From assembly GCF_008039555.1 (NCBI RefSeq), contig NZ_VDUW01000002.1, forward strand, positions 406,485 to 470,484: a stretch of DNA of 64,000 nucleotides. The letters run 5' to 3'. The stretch is from Cerasibacillus terrae. GTDB lineage: Bacteria > Bacillota > Bacilli > Bacillales > Amphibacillaceae. The notes beneath the pieces were generated by a model. It was not told where the DNA came from, searched no databases, and saw nothing but the letters and a program-made list of their open reading frames with translations. Shown piece by piece: positions 16,973-25,946 of this stretch; positions within the stretch are counted from its first letter, which is position 1; each line of letters opens with the position of its first letter. Both the position numbers and the translations under genes were made by a program.

Positions 16973-18424
16973 ATGGAAGAGCGAAAGACATTACAAAAGT
17001 CACTAAAAGCTCATTGGGTATGGGCAATTGCCCTTGGATCATCTATTGGTTGGGGTGCTTTTGTTCAACCTACGAACTGGATGTCTACTGCAGGACCTTT
17101 AGGAGTAATTATTGGATTTGGAATCGGTGCACTTCTAATGATGTTAATTGCGGTTAGTTATGGATTTCTAATCAAAAGTTTCCCTGTATCAGGCGGGGAA
17201 TTCGCATATGCTTTTATTAGTTTGGGAAGAAAACATGCCTTTATTTCTGGATGGTTTCTTTCTTTAGGATATATTGGTATCGTTGCGTTAAATGCATCAG
17301 CATTTGCCCTCATGTTTAAGTATGTGTTTCCAGCATTTATTCAACATTTTCATATGTACGAACTAGCTGGCTGGGATGTTTATTTTACAGAAGTGATCAT
17401 TGCTTCTGTTTTATTGGCAGTTTTTGCATATTTAAATATTAGAGGATCTGGATTAACAGGAAGTATGCAATTTATTTTCTGTGTGGTAATGGTTGTTGGC
17501 GTTGTGGCCATCACAGCTTTCGTAGGGATTTCTCCTGATACAAGTTTAGCAAATATGAAACCCGCTTTTAATACAGAGGTAACGAGTTTTGCAGCTATTA
17601 TTTCCATTGTTGCGATTGCACCGTGGGCATATGTTGGTTTTGATAATGTCCCACAAGCAGCAGAAGAGTTTAATTTTTCATCAAAGAAAGCATTTCGTTT
17701 AATTATTTTCGCCATGATAGCTGCGTTTGTACTATATAGTTTAATGATTATTGCAACGGCAATGGCAGAACCATGGTTAAATTTAGTGAATGAGCAACAT
17801 TTGTGGGGGACAGGATTTGCCTTACAAAATTTATTAGGAACAACAGGGATCGTTATTTTAGTTGTTGCTTTATCGATGGGGATTTTTACAGGATTAAATG
17901 GATTCATCCTTTCTACTAGTAGATTATTATTTGCGATGTCACGTGCGAAGGTGATTCCAGCTGCTTTTTCTAAATTACATCCAAAATATAATACACCATA
18001 TGTGGGGATTATATTTACGGCTGTCGTTGCCATGACAGCACCGTGGTTTGGTCGGGAGGTATTAACTTGGGTAGTAGATATGTCATCTATTGGTGTTTCG
18101 ATTGCCTATTTTTATACTTGCTATACGGCATTTGTTTTATTTAAATGGTCCAAAAAAGATGTACAAGATGCAACGAAAGAGGCAGTAGCACCATGGAAAA
18201 AACTCATTTCTCTTATTGGTTCCATCATTAGTTTAATATTTATTAGTCTATTGTTAATTCCAGGGTCACCAGCATTTCTTGGAAAAGAATCACTAATTGC
18301 TCTTGTCATTTGGATACTACTAGGGTTTGGATTTTATTTATTTAAACGAAAAGAATACAATAGTATCCCAGAAAAAAAGTTAGCATATTTAATTTTAGGA
18401 GAACAATCAATAGAAAAACAATAA
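16973..18424 (+). CDS. APC-superfamily amino acid permease
   Basis: 483 residues with about 12 membrane spans. The first span holds the APC signature WAIALGSSIGWGAFVQP, with the unwound GxG-type substrate segment, followed by FPVSGGEFAYAF. Span 6 contains IAPWAYVGFDNVPQAAEE. These are features of the glutamate/amino acid:cation symporters and YbeC-like permeases of Bacilli. GAAGGGGAG precedes the ATG. The GntR/UTRA gene immediately upstream is its likely regulator. The exact amino acid or amine is unknown. Confidence 0.87.
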   Translation: MEERKTLQKSLKAHWVWAIALGSSIGWGAFVQPTNWMSTAGPLGVIIGFGIGALLMMLIAVSYGFLIKSFPVSGGEFAYAFISLGRKHAFISGWFLSLGYIGIVALNASAFALMFKYVFPAFIQHFHMYELAGWDVYFTEVIIASVLLAVFAYLNIRGSGLTGSMQFIFCVVMVVGVVAITAFVGISPDTSLANMKPAFNTEVTSFAAIISIVAIAPWAYVGFDNVPQAAEEFNFSSKKAFRLIIFAMIAAFVLYSLMIIATAMAEPWLNLVNEQHLWGTGFALQNLLGTTGIVILVVALSMGIFTGLNGFILSTSRLLFAMSRAKVIPAAFSKLHPKYNTPYVGIIFTAVVAMTAPWFGREVLTWVVDMSSIGVSIAYFYTCYTAFVLFKWSKKDVQDATKEAVAPWKKLISLIGSIISLIFISLLLIPGSPAFLGKESLIALVIWILLGFGFYLFKRKEYNSIPEKKLAYLILGEQSIEKQ

Positions 18425-18432
18425 TGCTATTA

Positions 18433-18503
18433 AAAGAGGCTGGGACAAAAGATATAATCCATAAATAAATCCGAGCGTTCTTAGATGAACGTTCGGATTT
18501 ATT
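18433..18503 (+). terminator. Terminator with GGCTGGGACAAAA lead-in
   Basis: A 17-bp stem at 18464-18480 / 18487-18503 (one G-T pair) with a 6-base loop ends the permease transcript. Just before it is GAGGCTGGGACAAAA, a motif that recurs at 35685 after ubiB as part of another long hairpin. Confidence 0.8.
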
Positions 18504-18575
18504 CGCATTTTTAAATCTTCTATTAAAATCTCAAAATGTCTATTTCCATTTTGGATTTCTATTTGATGAATATAT

Positions 18576-20159
18576 TTACAAGAAAAAGACAACCAACTGG
18601 GATGCAACAGCTACAAATATAAGGGCGAAAGGATAGGCGGCAGCATAGGCAATGGCAGGGTCTTCGGAATCAATTAATTGGTTTAATGCACCTAGCGCAG
18701 GCGTACTTGTCATCCCACCACTAAGGGAACCTAGAGCGTGAACAATACTTAATTTAAAGAGTCTTTTAGCAATAAGATATCCCACAATAATTGGTAAAAT
18801 TGTAATAATCATTCCGGCTAAAACGAGCTTTAATCCTTCTGTTTGGATGACTTCTACTAAACCTTGTCCAGCCATTGTCCCTGCGCCGGCTAGAAATAAG
18901 ACAAGTCCGAGTTCTTGAATAACATGATTTGCTGGTCCGTAATAACGGACATGAATTGGTCCTAATTTCCCGAAGTGGCCAACAATCAGTGCGACAAACA
19001 AAGGACCACCTGCAATTCCTAATTGGATGGTTCCAAGGCCTGGTAAGTGAAAGGGGACCATGCCTAGTAAAATACCTACAATTAAAATTATGCTTAACGA
19101 AAAGATGTGTACATTTGTAACGGTTAATTTTTTCTTAGCAAAAAATTTCTCTATTTCTTCAAGTCTATCCTCTGTACTAACTACGGTAAGCACATCTCCA
19201 CGTATTAATGGCATGTTTGGATTTTGCCTTAATTCAATGCCATTTCGAACAATCCTTGTGACGGTTGCGCCGTATTTTCTTCGGAGTTTCAGTTCTTTTA
19301 AGGTTTTTCCAATCACATTTTCCGCTTCAACCGTAATTTTTCGTAAATGGATATTGTCTGGGTTTTCAAGGTCCATTTCGATTTTCTCTCCAATGAAATC
19401 GGTAAATTTATCTAATTTTTCTTTTTCCCCAATAGCTACCAATTTATCACCTAATAAAATGACTGTATCACTTAATGCAATCATGGTTTGCTTATTACGA
19501 ATCACACGACTGATGACAATGGAATTTTTATGAAGTTTAAGTTGTTTTAGTGTTTTTTTATGAAGTGTAGGATTGGTAACGACTACTTTTGCCATTTCTG
19601 GTGAGAGATTTGTTTTAATGGGATCATTTGCTTCTTGTAAGTCCTTTTTTAAATCTACCTTTGTGAAGCGGGGTAGAAGTTGAACAAATAATACGACCGC
19701 AAGTACTCCGAATGGGTAGGCAATCCCATACCCGACAGATGCAAGTGGGTCATTCGTTGCTTGTAGTGCAGCAGCGAGTCCTGGTGTGCTTGTTAATGCT
19801 CCAGACATTAAACCAACACTTAATGCAGGGGAAATTTGAAAAACTTTCGTTACGATAATTGTTGTGATACCAGCGGCAAGTACAATAACCAATGCGATTA
19901 TTCCAAAAATGGCACCTTTTGATCGAATCATTCGAAAAAATCGCGGACCTGCTTGAAGGCCGATTGCAACGATAAAAAGACTTAACCCAAAGTCTTGGAT
20001 AATTGGTGATACTTGATAGCCAAAATGTCCAAAAATCATTCCTATAAGCAGCACTCCAGCTGAACCTAAGCTAAGTCCTTTTAATTTAATTTGCCCAATC
20101 CATGATCCTAAACATAAAATAACGAAAACAAGTATCAGTGGTTCATTTAGTAGTTGCAT
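18576..20159 (-). CDS. AspT/YidE-type transporter with TrkA-C domains
   Basis: 527 residues. Two membrane blocks of 5-6 spans (about 1-165 and 350-527, Asp-Al exchanger halves) flank two cytosolic TrkA-C/RCK-C regulatory domains (about 195-350). The conserved GALTSTPGLAAALQ and GGMTSTPALGALNQ motifs occur once in each half, as expected for the duplicated exchanger fold. The family includes aspartate:alanine antiporters and other anion or dicarboxylate carriers. The frame can extend to 20330, but GGAAGGAGA supports the ATG at 20159, and the extension would translate degenerate 20-bp repeats. Substrate unknown. Confidence 0.85.
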   Translation of the reverse strand: MQLLNEPLILVFVILCLGSWIGQIKLKGLSLGSAGVLLIGMIFGHFGYQVSPIIQDFGLSLFIVAIGLQAGPRFFRMIRSKGAIFGIIALVIVLAAGITTIIVTKVFQISPALSVGLMSGALTSTPGLAAALQATNDPLASVGYGIAYPFGVLAVVLFVQLLPRFTKVDLKKDLQEANDPIKTNLSPEMAKVVVTNPTLHKKTLKQLKLHKNSIVISRVIRNKQTMIALSDTVILLGDKLVAIGEKEKLDKFTDFIGEKIEMDLENPDNIHLRKITVEAENVIGKTLKELKLRRKYGATVTRIVRNGIELRQNPNMPLIRGDVLTVVSTEDRLEEIEKFFAKKKLTVTNVHIFSLSIILIVGILLGMVPFHLPGLGTIQLGIAGGPLFVALIVGHFGKLGPIHVRYYGPANHVIQELGLVLFLAGAGTMAGQGLVEVIQTEGLKLVLAGMIITILPIIVGYLIAKRLFKLSIVHALGSLSGGMTSTPALGALNQLIDSEDPAIAYAAAYPFALIFVAVASQLVVFFL

Positions 20160-20169
20160 CTCTTGCTGT

Positions 20170-20226
20170 CTCCTTCCTCGATATATGCGCCGAAATCCTG
20201 ATATATCTGCTGCACAAACCCGATAT
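20170..20226 (+). repeat. Degenerate 20-bp repeat remnant
   Basis: About two and a half decayed units (GATATATGCGCC, GAAATCCTGATATATCTGC, AACCCGATATTCC) lie directly upstream of the Shine-Dalgarno of the AspT-like gene. Confidence 0.6.
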
Positions 20227-20330
20227 TCCAATACGTTTTTTGGTGAAAAGTATATATTAAATGTACATTTGAAATGGATATTTGTAAACAAAACGTAATA
20301 ACCGAAAAAGTTATTGTATGGGTGAATCAT

Positions 20331-20764
20331 TATAAGAAGGTGGAAAATTTTGGGTTTGGATTTTACGATACTTAAAATATTTTCATCCGACTAATAATTT
20401 AAATCATATCTGCTATTATATTTTTAACATTGTAAACGAATATGAAGTAGGTAAAAGGAAATAGAATGAACTCGAAAAAATGCACAATCAGTCTGAATTA
20501 AATAATTCCGAAGCAAATCATTATGAATTTGAAACACTCTTTTTACCTTATGATGGAGTATAATCTTGTTTAAAAAGCCTAATATTCATGCGAAACACCG
20601 ATAAACTATTCAAGAAAATCATATTTCACCGAGAAAATAAGGGGATTATACAAAAATAGAAATGATTTTTTAAACAAAATTTAAAGTTAGTTTTTTTAGA
20701 GGATTTGAGATAATCTTGTCGAATTATTTAGGTATAAACTTTATAAGGAGTGAACCTAGTTAAA
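20331..20764. other. Gene-free stretch upstream of the NERD gene
   Basis: AT-rich, no ORF beyond about 12 codons with a plausible start, and no structured RNA or repeat that I can recognise. It separates the divergent AspT-like and NERD genes and should contain both promoters. Confidence 0.45.
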
Positions 20765-21727
20765 ATGAAAACAATGAATTATCAAGAAGAGCTTATAAAA
20801 ATCAACGTATTGAATCAACGTTTAATTCAGGCTCATCCATCAAAGGACAAAATTTTTATTGAGTATAGAAAGAAACGGACAGGGGTGATTGGCGAAAGAA
20901 AAGTTGCATATCGATTACAGTTTTTGGATCCTACTAAATTTATTGTTTTACATGATTTACGTTTTGTTGATCATAATGGATTTTTTCAGATTGATAAGCT
21001 GATTCTTTGTACAAAGTGTATTTTTGTTGTTGAGGTAAAAAACTGGTATGGGACCGTTATTTTTGGTGAGAATGGACAAGTTACCCGAATTGGTGATAAC
21101 GAAAAAGAGGAAGGCCTTCCCAATCCAGTAGCACAGGCCGAATTACAAAAACTCCGCCTCCACGGAAAATTCCCCTGGTTAAATTTTCCCATAATAACAT
21201 TATCTTGTATTAGCTTCCCAAGCACAATTATTAAATCCGCTTCTTCCCATTATACAATTCCAAAAGAAATCACCCACGCCAATCATTTACCTTTTTCTAT
21301 AAAGGAGACCGCAGAATCACTGCCAGTTGTTCTTGAAAATTTCAATGATTTAAAAAAAGTAGCTAGAAAATTATTAACGATGCACAAACCAAAAAAAGAA
21401 AATGTAATGGAAAAATTCAATGTAAGTCTATCTGATCTTATAAAAGGAGTATTTTGCTCAAATTGTGGTGCGGTGCCAATGAAAAGAAAAAATAGAAAAT
21501 GGTGTTGTTTAAAATGTAGTCATACCGCAGCCGATGCACACCTTTTAGCATTAAATGACTATCAATTATTAATAGGGGACGTTATTTCCAATAAAGAAGC
21601 AAGGGAATTTTTACAAGTAAAATCCCCGTATATAGTAAAAAATATACTTGAAAAAAACTTCGAATCAATTGGCAAAAACAAAGGTAGAAGATACTTACTA
21701 ACAAAAAAATTAAAAAACAAAGAATGA
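20765..21727 (+). CDS. NERD-domain protein with C-terminal zinc ribbon
   Basis: 320 residues. A nuclease-related (NERD) domain spans about 35-145: GVIGERKVAYRLQFL, then FQIDKLILCTKCIFVVEVKNWYG with the D...E.K catalytic set. The tail has two CxxC-type pairs (CSNCG and CCLKC, about 225-250) forming a zinc ribbon, then a hydrophobic-charged C-terminus. NERD proteins of Bacilli are predicted DNA-processing enzymes of unknown role. AAGGAG at 20745 is 14 bases from the ATG at 20765, somewhat long; a GTG at 20750 would overlap it. A 28-unit 20-bp array starts 26 bases after the stop. Confidence 0.8.
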   Translation: MKTMNYQEELIKINVLNQRLIQAHPSKDKIFIEYRKKRTGVIGERKVAYRLQFLDPTKFIVLHDLRFVDHNGFFQIDKLILCTKCIFVVEVKNWYGTVIFGENGQVTRIGDNEKEEGLPNPVAQAELQKLRLHGKFPWLNFPIITLSCISFPSTIIKSASSHYTIPKEITHANHLPFSIKETAESLPVVLENFNDLKKVARKLLTMHKPKKENVMEKFNVSLSDLIKGVFCSNCGAVPMKRKNRKWCCLKCSHTAADAHLLALNDYQLLIGDVISNKEAREFLQVKSPYIVKNILEKNFESIGKNKGRRYLLTKKLKNKE

Positions 21728-21753
21728 CACTTCACCTATATTGCCCCACTTCG

Positions 21754-22313
21754 GAATCCCGATATGTGCGTTGGAATCCCGATATATGCGCTTGAATCCC
21801 GATATGTGCGTTTGAATCCCGATATATTGCTCTGAATCCCGATATATCGTGCTGAATCCCGATATATTTGCCTGAATCCCGATATATCGTGCTGAATCCC
21901 GATATATGTGCTTGAATCCCGATATATGCGTTGGAATCCCGATAAGTGTGCTTGAATCCCGATATATGCGTTTGAATCCCGATATATGCGCTTGAATCCC
22001 GATATGTTGCTCTGAATCCCGATATATTGCTCTGAATCCCGATATGTGTGCAGGAATCCCGATATATATGCTTGAATCCCGATATCTGCGTTTGAATCCC
22101 GATATATTGCTCTGAATCCCGATATCTGCGCTGGAATCCCGATATGTTGCTCTGAATCCCGATATCTGCGCTGGAATCCCGATATCTGCGCTGGAATCCC
22201 GATATATGTGCAGGAATCCCGATATATGTGCAGGAATCCCGATATATGTGCAGGAATCCCGATATATGCACCGGAATCCCGGTAAGTGTGCTCAAATCCT
22301 GATATCCCACACC
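21754..22313 (+). repeat. 20-bp repeat array 2 (28 units)
   Basis: 28 consecutive units of exactly 20 bp with no insertion or deletion. GAATCCCGATAT is near-constant; the last 8 bases vary within a small set (ATGTGCTT, ATTGCTCT, ATCGTGCT, CTGCGCTG and others). Three identical units sit at 22194-22253. The array lies between the convergent NERD gene and trpB. Confidence 0.95.
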
Positions 22314-22365
22314 AAAATACCGAAAAAGGAAAGGAGCCAAATAAATTGGTTCCTTTCCTTACAAA

Positions 22366-23541
22366 TTAATTTTGTTTCATTTCATATATTTGGGCAACAT
22401 CTTTATCCCCGCGCCCTGACAAATTAATGATAATACTATCTTCTTTATCTAATTCTTTTGCCAGTTTGACTGCATATGCTACGGCATGTGAACTTTCCAA
22501 AGCTGGGATAATTCCTTCTGTTTGAGATAATTCGTGAAAAGCATCAAGTGCTTCATCGCCTGATATGGTAATATATTCGGCGCGTCCACTTGTTTTTAGA
22601 AAACTATGTTCCGGCCCGATTCCTGGATAGTCGAGTCCTGCTGCAATGGAATGAGTAGGACTTGGCTGCCCATTTTCATCTACTAATGTAAAACTTTTAA
22701 ATCCATGGAGAACGGCTGGTTTTCCTTTTGTTAAAGAAGCTGCTTCAGCTGGTTCGACCCCGATCAATCGAACACTCGGGTCATCGATATAATGGGCGAA
22801 CGCTCCAATCGCGTTACTGCCTCCACCTACACAAGCTACAACGGCTGTGGGAAGTTTGCCTTCCTTTTTTAACATTTGACGTTTCGATTCTTCACTTATG
22901 ATGGCTTGAAAATGTCTGACGATAGACGGATATGGGTGTGGGCCTACTACAGATCCGATAAGATAAAAGGTATCCTCTGCATTTTCAACAAGGTCTTGAA
23001 GTGCTTCATCAACAGCATCTTTCAATCGGCCTTCCCCTTTATCAACGGCAATCACTTCTGCACCAAGTAATTCCATTCGAAATACATTCAGTGCTTGACG
23101 CTTGGCATCAACTTTACCCATATAAACCGTACATGGTAAATGAAACATTGCAGCGGCTGTTGCTGTTGCTACACCGTGTTGTCCTGCACCTGTTTCAGCG
23201 ATAATACGTTTTTTTCCCATACGTTTGGCTAATAAAATCTGCCCAATTGCATTATTGATTTTATGTGCACCAGTATGGTTTAAATCTTCACGTTTCAAGT
23301 AAATCTTGGCTCCACTGATTTTTTTGGTAAGATTTTTCGCAAATGTTAATGGATTTTCCCGACCAACATATTCGGTTAAATAATACATCAATTCACTATG
23401 AAAATCAGGATCATTTTTACATGATTCAAATGTTTCTGCCAACTGGGCGAGAACTTTCTGTAAATCTTCTGGTACATAACTTCCACCAAACTCTCCAAAA
23501 AAACCTTTCTCTTCTACACTAAACTGAACGCTCATGCTCAT
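22366..23541 (-). CDS. trpB: Tryptophan synthase beta chain, stand-alone
   Basis: 391 residues, TrpB1 type. It has the PLP lysine K94 ([12 protein letters not shown]), catalytic E116 (AETGAGQHG) and the phosphate loop [10 protein letters not shown]. It condenses indole (normally channelled from TrpA) with serine. GAGGAGATG precedes the ATG. No trpA or other trp gene is adjacent: upstream is ctaG on the other strand and downstream is a repeat array. The residue set is that of a normal TrpB, so it could be the organism's only beta subunit or an extra indole-salvage copy. No T-box or trp leader is visible upstream. Confidence 0.92.
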   Translation of the reverse strand: MSMSVQFSVEEKGFFGEFGGSYVPEDLQKVLAQLAETFESCKNDPDFHSELMYYLTEYVGRENPLTFAKNLTKKISGAKIYLKREDLNHTGAHKINNAIGQILLAKRMGKKRIIAETGAGQHGVATATAAAMFHLPCTVYMGKVDAKRQALNVFRMELLGAEVIAVDKGEGRLKDAVDEALQDLVENAEDTFYLIGSVVGPHPYPSIVRHFQAIISEESKRQMLKKEGKLPTAVVACVGGGSNAIGAFAHYIDDPSVRLIGVEPAEAASLTKGKPAVLHGFKSFTLVDENGQPSPTHSIAAGLDYPGIGPEHSFLKTSGRAEYITISGDEALDAFHELSQTEGIIPALESSHAVAYAVKLAKELDKEDSIIINLSGRGDKDVAQIYEMKQN

Positions 23542-23759
23542 CTCATCTCCTCTATTCTACTTGAGGTAATCGTACAAAAAATAGTTCCTACTGTCAATGA
23601 ATCCAACAAAATTTCCCGTTATTTTGCATGTGAGATTTTTTAAAAATCACGTACAAAGATCTAAAGAGAGGGAGGTTGAATGGAAAAACTGGAATGAAAC
23701 ATCCGATGTAATCATACATATGTGAGGATGGTTCTTTTTAAATGGAGGGATCAATTTTG

Positions 23760-24620
23760 ATGATCACCTTACTTTTAGGTGAGGCGACGTGGAATATTCC
23801 GTTACTTTGGTTGATTGTAGGTATCGTTTGTTTGTATGGATACGGACTCTTTTGGCATATGAAAACTTCAAATGAGATGAAGGACAGGACGTGGAAAAGG
23901 CAATTTTATACGCAATCTGCTTATTTTTTATTAGGGATGAGTTTACTTTATTTCTTATATGGAAGTCCGATTCTTGCGATTAGTAATCTATCTTTCAGTT
24001 TTCATATGATTCACATGAGTATATTCCTCTTTATCGTTCCACCTCTTTTATTACTTGGAATTCCTTTTCTTTTATATCATCCAATCGTAAACACTCCCCT
24101 TGTTAAAAAAGTAGGAAAACTATTTCCACCAATCTATTCGTTGTATGGATTTGCATTTCTGTTATTTATATATCATTTTCCACCAATTATCGGAAGTATC
24201 TCCCAGTATCCATTCATACAAAATGGATATATGATTGGATTATTTTTACTTTCTCTTCGCTCCTGGTGGCCGATTATATCTCCAGATGGAGTGGCGCGAC
24301 TTTCCAAAAAAAATATGAAAAAATATGCCTTTAAAAGTGTGCTTCTCGTCACGCCAGCCTGTTTATTTTTCATTGTTAGTGCCTGGTTGGAAGGGGCAAG
24401 TAATCCGTTATTAGCAGAACTTAGTGAACATGTATGTTTACCTCCTGAAACATCTACTTCCATACTTCCAGCACCATTTCATACAAAATATGATCAAGTT
24501 GCGGCAGGGTTATTTATGATGGGTTTACACAAAATTGCTTTAACTGTTGGATGTAAATTGGGGAATAAAAAAGATGTGCACCTGAAGCTGAAGAAAGGTC
24601 GTAGGGATGTGGTAAAGTAG
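23760..24620 (+). CDS. ctaG: Cytochrome c oxidase assembly factor CtaG (caa3 type)
   Basis: 286 residues with about 7 membrane spans, Pfam Caa3_CtaG pattern. It shows SFSFHMIHMSIFLFIVPPLLLLG with conserved histidines, YHFPP, and the late DQVAAGLFMMGLHK. CtaG supports assembly of caa3-type oxidase in Bacilli. The frame begins with an ATG at 23742 that overlaps the Shine-Dalgarno GGAGGGA; the ATG at 23760 is correctly spaced and chosen. It is a lone gene; no oxidase subunits are in the window. It shares a perfect terminator with the convergent gbsB. Confidence 0.85.
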   Translation: MITLLLGEATWNIPLLWLIVGIVCLYGYGLFWHMKTSNEMKDRTWKRQFYTQSAYFLLGMSLLYFLYGSPILAISNLSFSFHMIHMSIFLFIVPPLLLLGIPFLLYHPIVNTPLVKKVGKLFPPIYSLYGFAFLLFIYHFPPIIGSISQYPFIQNGYMIGLFLLSLRSWWPIISPDGVARLSKKNMKKYAFKSVLLVTPACLFFIVSAWLEGASNPLLAELSEHVCLPPETSTSILPAPFHTKYDQVAAGLFMMGLHKIALTVGCKLGNKKDVHLKLKKGRRDVVK

Positions 24621-24674
24621 GTTGAAAAAGAAAGCAAAAACATATGGATGAATGCTTGTAATTGAACAGGAAAA

Positions 24675-24703
24675 AAAGGTTGCCGGTGCTACCGGCAACC
24701 TTT
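24675..24703. terminator. Bidirectional terminator between ctaG and gbsB
   Basis: AAAGGTTGCCGGT and ACCGGCAACCTTT form a perfect 13-bp stem with a 3-base loop, preceded by an A-run and ending in a short T-run. Confidence 0.92.
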
Positions 24704-24713
24704 CCAATCCTAA

Positions 24714-25922
24714 TTATACTGTTTTCGGTGTTAAGTTAAAGCATCTTTTGTAGATCCACTCATAGTCTTTTACCGTTAAATCTCTTGGGTTTCCAATTGT
24801 TTGTGGGTCATTCATTGCTTCTTTTGCAAGGCGTTCGATCATGTCTGGTGATACACCTTGTTCTTCTAAACTAGGAATTTCTAAGTCTTCTACTAGTTTG
24901 TATACTTCGTTAACAGCAGCTTTTGCAGCTTCTTCTGTTGTCATATTTGCTGTATCTACACCGATTGCTTTTGCAATACGTGCGAATTTATCTGGATGAC
25001 CTTTCCAGTTATATTCCATTACTGGTCCCATCATTGCTGCTACACATTGACCATGTGCAACCGGAATGATTCCACCAAGTGTTTGACTCATCGCATGTGC
25101 TGCCCCTGCTGAAGCACTACCATAAGAAAGTCCTGCGAGCATTGCTGCTTGTGCCATTCCATAACGTGCTTCGATATCTCCACCATCAGCGAATGCACGG
25201 CGGATGTATTTTGCAACATATTCCATTGCTAAAAGTGCAACAGCATCTGTAATTGGTTGTGCATAATGCATTGTATAGCATTCAATTGCATGTGCTAATG
25301 CGTCTACACCAGTCATTGCTGTAACATGTGGTGGCATGGTTACATGTAGTTCTGGGTCAATAATCGTTAAGTGTGCTGCAATTAAAGGTCCACCTGTGTT
25401 AAATTTAAATTCACGTTCTTCATCCGTAATAACTGCCCACTGTGTTACTTCTGAACCAGTTCCAGCAGTAGTTGGAATTGTTGTTAATGGTGGAATACGT
25501 TTTTCTAAAGGTTTTTTACCTTCAGCTGCTTCATATTCTAATACACATGCATTATGAGCAATTTCTACACCGATTGCTTTTGCCGTATCCATGGAGCTTC
25601 CGCCACCAACTGCAACAAGTCCATCACAGTTTGTATCTTTATATAATTTCGAACCTTCTCCAACAGAGCGAACAGGTGGGTTTGCTTCTACTTTATTAAA
25701 TAGTTCAACCTCTATGCCAGCTGCTTTTAAAGATTCTTCTACTGGTTTTGTGATGCCTGCTTTATAAATGCCAGGGTCTGTTACTAAGAGAGCTTTTGTA
25801 ACACCTAATTTTTTCACTTCGTCTCCAACATGTTTGATTGCACCGATTCCGTGCTTAATAGCTGTTGGCATTTCAAACTCTTGAAATGTGTGCAAATGTT
25901 CGACTTTCATATTTAAACCCAT
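24714..25922 (-). CDS. gbsB: Iron-containing alcohol dehydrogenase (choline dehydrogenase)
   Basis: 402 residues, type-III alcohol dehydrogenase. It has the NAD-binding GGGSSMDTAK and metal-ligand segments TGVDALAHAIE and GAAHAMSQTLGG...VAHGQ. GbsB oxidises choline to betaine aldehyde in Bacillus. GGAGGAA precedes the ATG. It lies 24 bases after gbsA on the same strand, and the pair is divergent from a GbsR-type regulator, reproducing the gbsAB arrangement of B. subtilis. A bare iron-ADH call would be ambiguous; the context makes choline the likely substrate. Confidence 0.9.
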   Translation of the reverse strand: MGLNMKVEHLHTFQEFEMPTAIKHGIGAIKHVGDEVKKLGVTKALLVTDPGIYKAGITKPVEESLKAAGIEVELFNKVEANPPVRSVGEGSKLYKDTNCDGLVAVGGGSSMDTAKAIGVEIAHNACVLEYEAAEGKKPLEKRIPPLTTIPTTAGTGSEVTQWAVITDEEREFKFNTGGPLIAAHLTIIDPELHVTMPPHVTAMTGVDALAHAIECYTMHYAQPITDAVALLAMEYVAKYIRRAFADGGDIEARYGMAQAAMLAGLSYGSASAGAAHAMSQTLGGIIPVAHGQCVAAMMGPVMEYNWKGHPDKFARIAKAIGVDTANMTTEEAAKAAVNEVYKLVEDLEIPSLEEQGVSPDMIERLAKEAMNDPQTIGNPRDLTVKDYEWIYKRCFNLTPKTV

Positions 25923-25946
25923 TGTAATTCCTCCAGTATGTAGTAC

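Noticed and set aside
17380..18033. 217-codon ORF antisense to the amino acid permease
   Set aside because: Shadow of a membrane-protein gene; the sense frame has clear APC motifs.
21754..22313. CRISPR array
   Set aside because: The unit is only 20 bp with an 8-base variable part drawn from a small recurring set. There are no spacers of 26-40 bp and no cas genes.
21732..22340. 202-codon ORF on the minus strand over array 2, and similar ORFs over arrays 3, 4, 5, 6 and 7
   Set aside because: They are the 20-bp repeat read through. Several frames are open at once, there are no ribosome sites, and the product is only a repeated YRDS/YIGIQ/ISGF pattern.
23542..23741. T-box or trp attenuator upstream of trpB
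   Set aside because: Neither the T-box core sequence nor a terminator/antiterminator pair could be found.
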